A stretch of 7,653 nucleotides of DNA, taken from assembly GCA_003577005.1 (NCBI GenBank), contig QEUW01000362.1, positions 1 through 7,653 of the forward strand, written 5' to 3'. Below are positions 7,213 through 7,653 of this stretch, in pieces. The position numbers were made by a program, and so were the translations under genes. The notes below the pieces were generated by a model. The model did not search any database, was not told where the DNA came from, and worked only from the letters and a program-made list of their open reading frames with translations. The DNA is from Chloroflexota bacterium. GTDB taxonomy: Bacteria > Chloroflexota > Anaerolineae > Caldilineales > Caldilineaceae. Position 1 is the first letter of the stretch. Every line of letters begins with the position of its first letter.

Positions 7213-7244
7213 CCCAAGACGTGTAGTCTTGGGTTTTTTGTTTT
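7213..7244 (+). terminator. Intrinsic terminator of the tRNA block
   Basis: A perfect 8-bp stem, CCCAAGAC (7213-7220) with GTCTTGGG (7226-7233), encloses a 5-base loop and is followed at once by TTTTTTGTTTT. It lies 20 bases after the CAT tRNA. The opposite side of the stem has no T-run, so it acts on + strand transcripts only. Confidence 0.92.
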
Positions 7245-7311
7245 GCACCGTCGTATGTAAGTGGTGTTGAGAATTACTGGATCCTCTTGCACGCCGACTA
7301 TGTAAAGCCCT

Positions 7312-7349
7312 GGCCGCAGTGAAAACGCACTTGCAGATTCACTGCGGCC
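7312..7349. repeat. Perfect 12-bp inverted repeat, possible operator or hairpin
   Basis: GGCCGCAGTGAA (7312-7323) is repeated in reverse complement as TTCACTGCGGCC (7338-7349) with a 14-base spacer. The right arm falls between the possible -35 and -10 boxes of the promoter at 7331-7360. No T-run follows, which argues against a terminator. Confidence 0.7.
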
Positions 7350-7360
7350 TGTATTACAAT
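7331..7360 (+). promoter_or_regulatory. Possible promoter of the last gene
   Basis: TACAAT (7355-7360) is a good -10 box. TTGCAG (7331-7336) lies 18 bases upstream and matches only the first three bases of the -35 consensus. Transcription would start near 7367, giving a leader of about 220 bases. Confidence 0.4.
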
Positions 7361-7572
7361 ACGTGCGCAGTCCCCTCACCTCGCGATTCTTTTTGCAAAC
7401 GCTATCTGCCGATATTCTATCTGGATCGGACTCTGTATCGAGTAGACCGAGCGGATGTTGCTTCCCGGTGCAGCCTGAAGAAATTTGGCGCACAGTCCGC
7501 CAGGTCCTCGGATTGGAGAGAGGCGTTGGTGGATCGAATCCAGGCGCTATCCACATTCACAGTATGTACACC

Positions 7573-7580
7573 AAAAGGAG
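7573..7580 (+). promoter_or_regulatory. Ribosome binding site of the last gene
   Basis: AAAAGGAG ends 8 bases before ATG 7589. It is the strongest Shine-Dalgarno sequence in the window and fixes this start over GTG 7529 in the same frame and ATG 7564 in another frame. Confidence 0.85.
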
Positions 7581-7588
7581 AACCAGAG

Positions 7589-7653
7589 ATGAGCCGAAGA
7601 AGATCTGGCGCGACACGCCAACTGCTGCTATCGTCGCTGTTGGTCGTTGCGCT
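7589..7653 (+). CDS. N-terminus of a probable exported protein, cut by the window end
   Basis: Only 21 codons are visible from ATG 7589. They give a basic n-region (MSRRRSGATRQ) and then a hydrophobic run (LLLSSLLVVA), the pattern of a signal peptide or N-terminal membrane anchor. The start is supported by AAAAGGAG at 7573. It is separated from the tRNA block by a strong terminator, so it is a new transcription unit. The function cannot be read from this fragment. Confidence 0.7.
   Translation, partial: MSRRRSGATRQLLLSSLLVVA

Larger units (their letters stand above)
7245..7588. other. Gene-free region upstream of the last gene
   Basis: These 344 bases hold no convincing coding region. They contain a perfect inverted repeat, a possible promoter (both listed separately) and about 220 bases that would form a 5' leader. 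A + strand frame stays open from about 7363 to the window end, but it has no ribosome binding site, an unremarkable translation, and overlaps the better-supported start at 7589. I recognise no riboswitch family. Confidence 0.6.

Noticed and set aside
7529..7556. tRNA T-arm-like sequence GGATCGAATCC
   Set aside because: It folds as a short palindrome with a 3-base loop, and no acceptor or anticodon arm can be drawn around it.
7363..7653. Plus-strand frame open from GTG 7363 to the window end
   Set aside because: It has no ribosome binding site, its translation looks unstructured, and it conflicts with the start at 7589, which has AAAAGGAG and a signal-peptide-like sequence.

Overview
The window is GC-rich, with long hydrophobic, proline- and alanine-rich proteins. 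It combines a GT-C-type membrane protein fused to PA14 and NHL modules, a DUF5107 lipoprotein, a TPR/TolB-type protein and short heptad repeats between genes. I infer a member of the Chloroflexota, probably class Chloroflexia. That rests on the style of the proteins and intergenic DNA; there is no marker gene, so confidence is moderate.

Layout. Bases 1-6668 hold three genes on the + strand with gaps of about 80-90 bases: (1) the 3' part of a large membrane protein with a GT39/PMT-like core, two PA14-like modules and a C-terminal NHL beta-propeller, whose start lies upstream of the window; (2) a DUF5107 lipoprotein with a mutarotase-like fold; (3) a membrane-anchored protein with TPR repeats and a TolB-like beta-propeller. 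All three appear to act at or outside the cytoplasmic membrane. A joint role in making or handling surface carbohydrate is reasonable but unproven, and gene 2 may have its own promoter with a leaderless start.

Bases 6669-7244 are a tRNA block: tRNA-Pro(TGG), tRNA-Gly(TCC) and a CAT-anticodon tRNA (Met, or possibly Ile2), closed by a strong intrinsic terminator. The gaps before and after tRNA-Pro hold two unrelated families of 7-base repeats, each arranged as an inverted pair. The second fills almost the whole gap between tRNA-Pro and tRNA-Gly. These arrays are the least explained part of the window.

Bases 7245-7588 carry no convincing gene. They contain a perfect 12-bp inverted repeat overlapping a possible promoter, then a leader of about 220 bases. 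The window ends in the first 21 codons of a new gene with a strong ribosome binding site and what looks like the start of a signal peptide.

I found no CRISPR array, transposase, phage gene or defence system.
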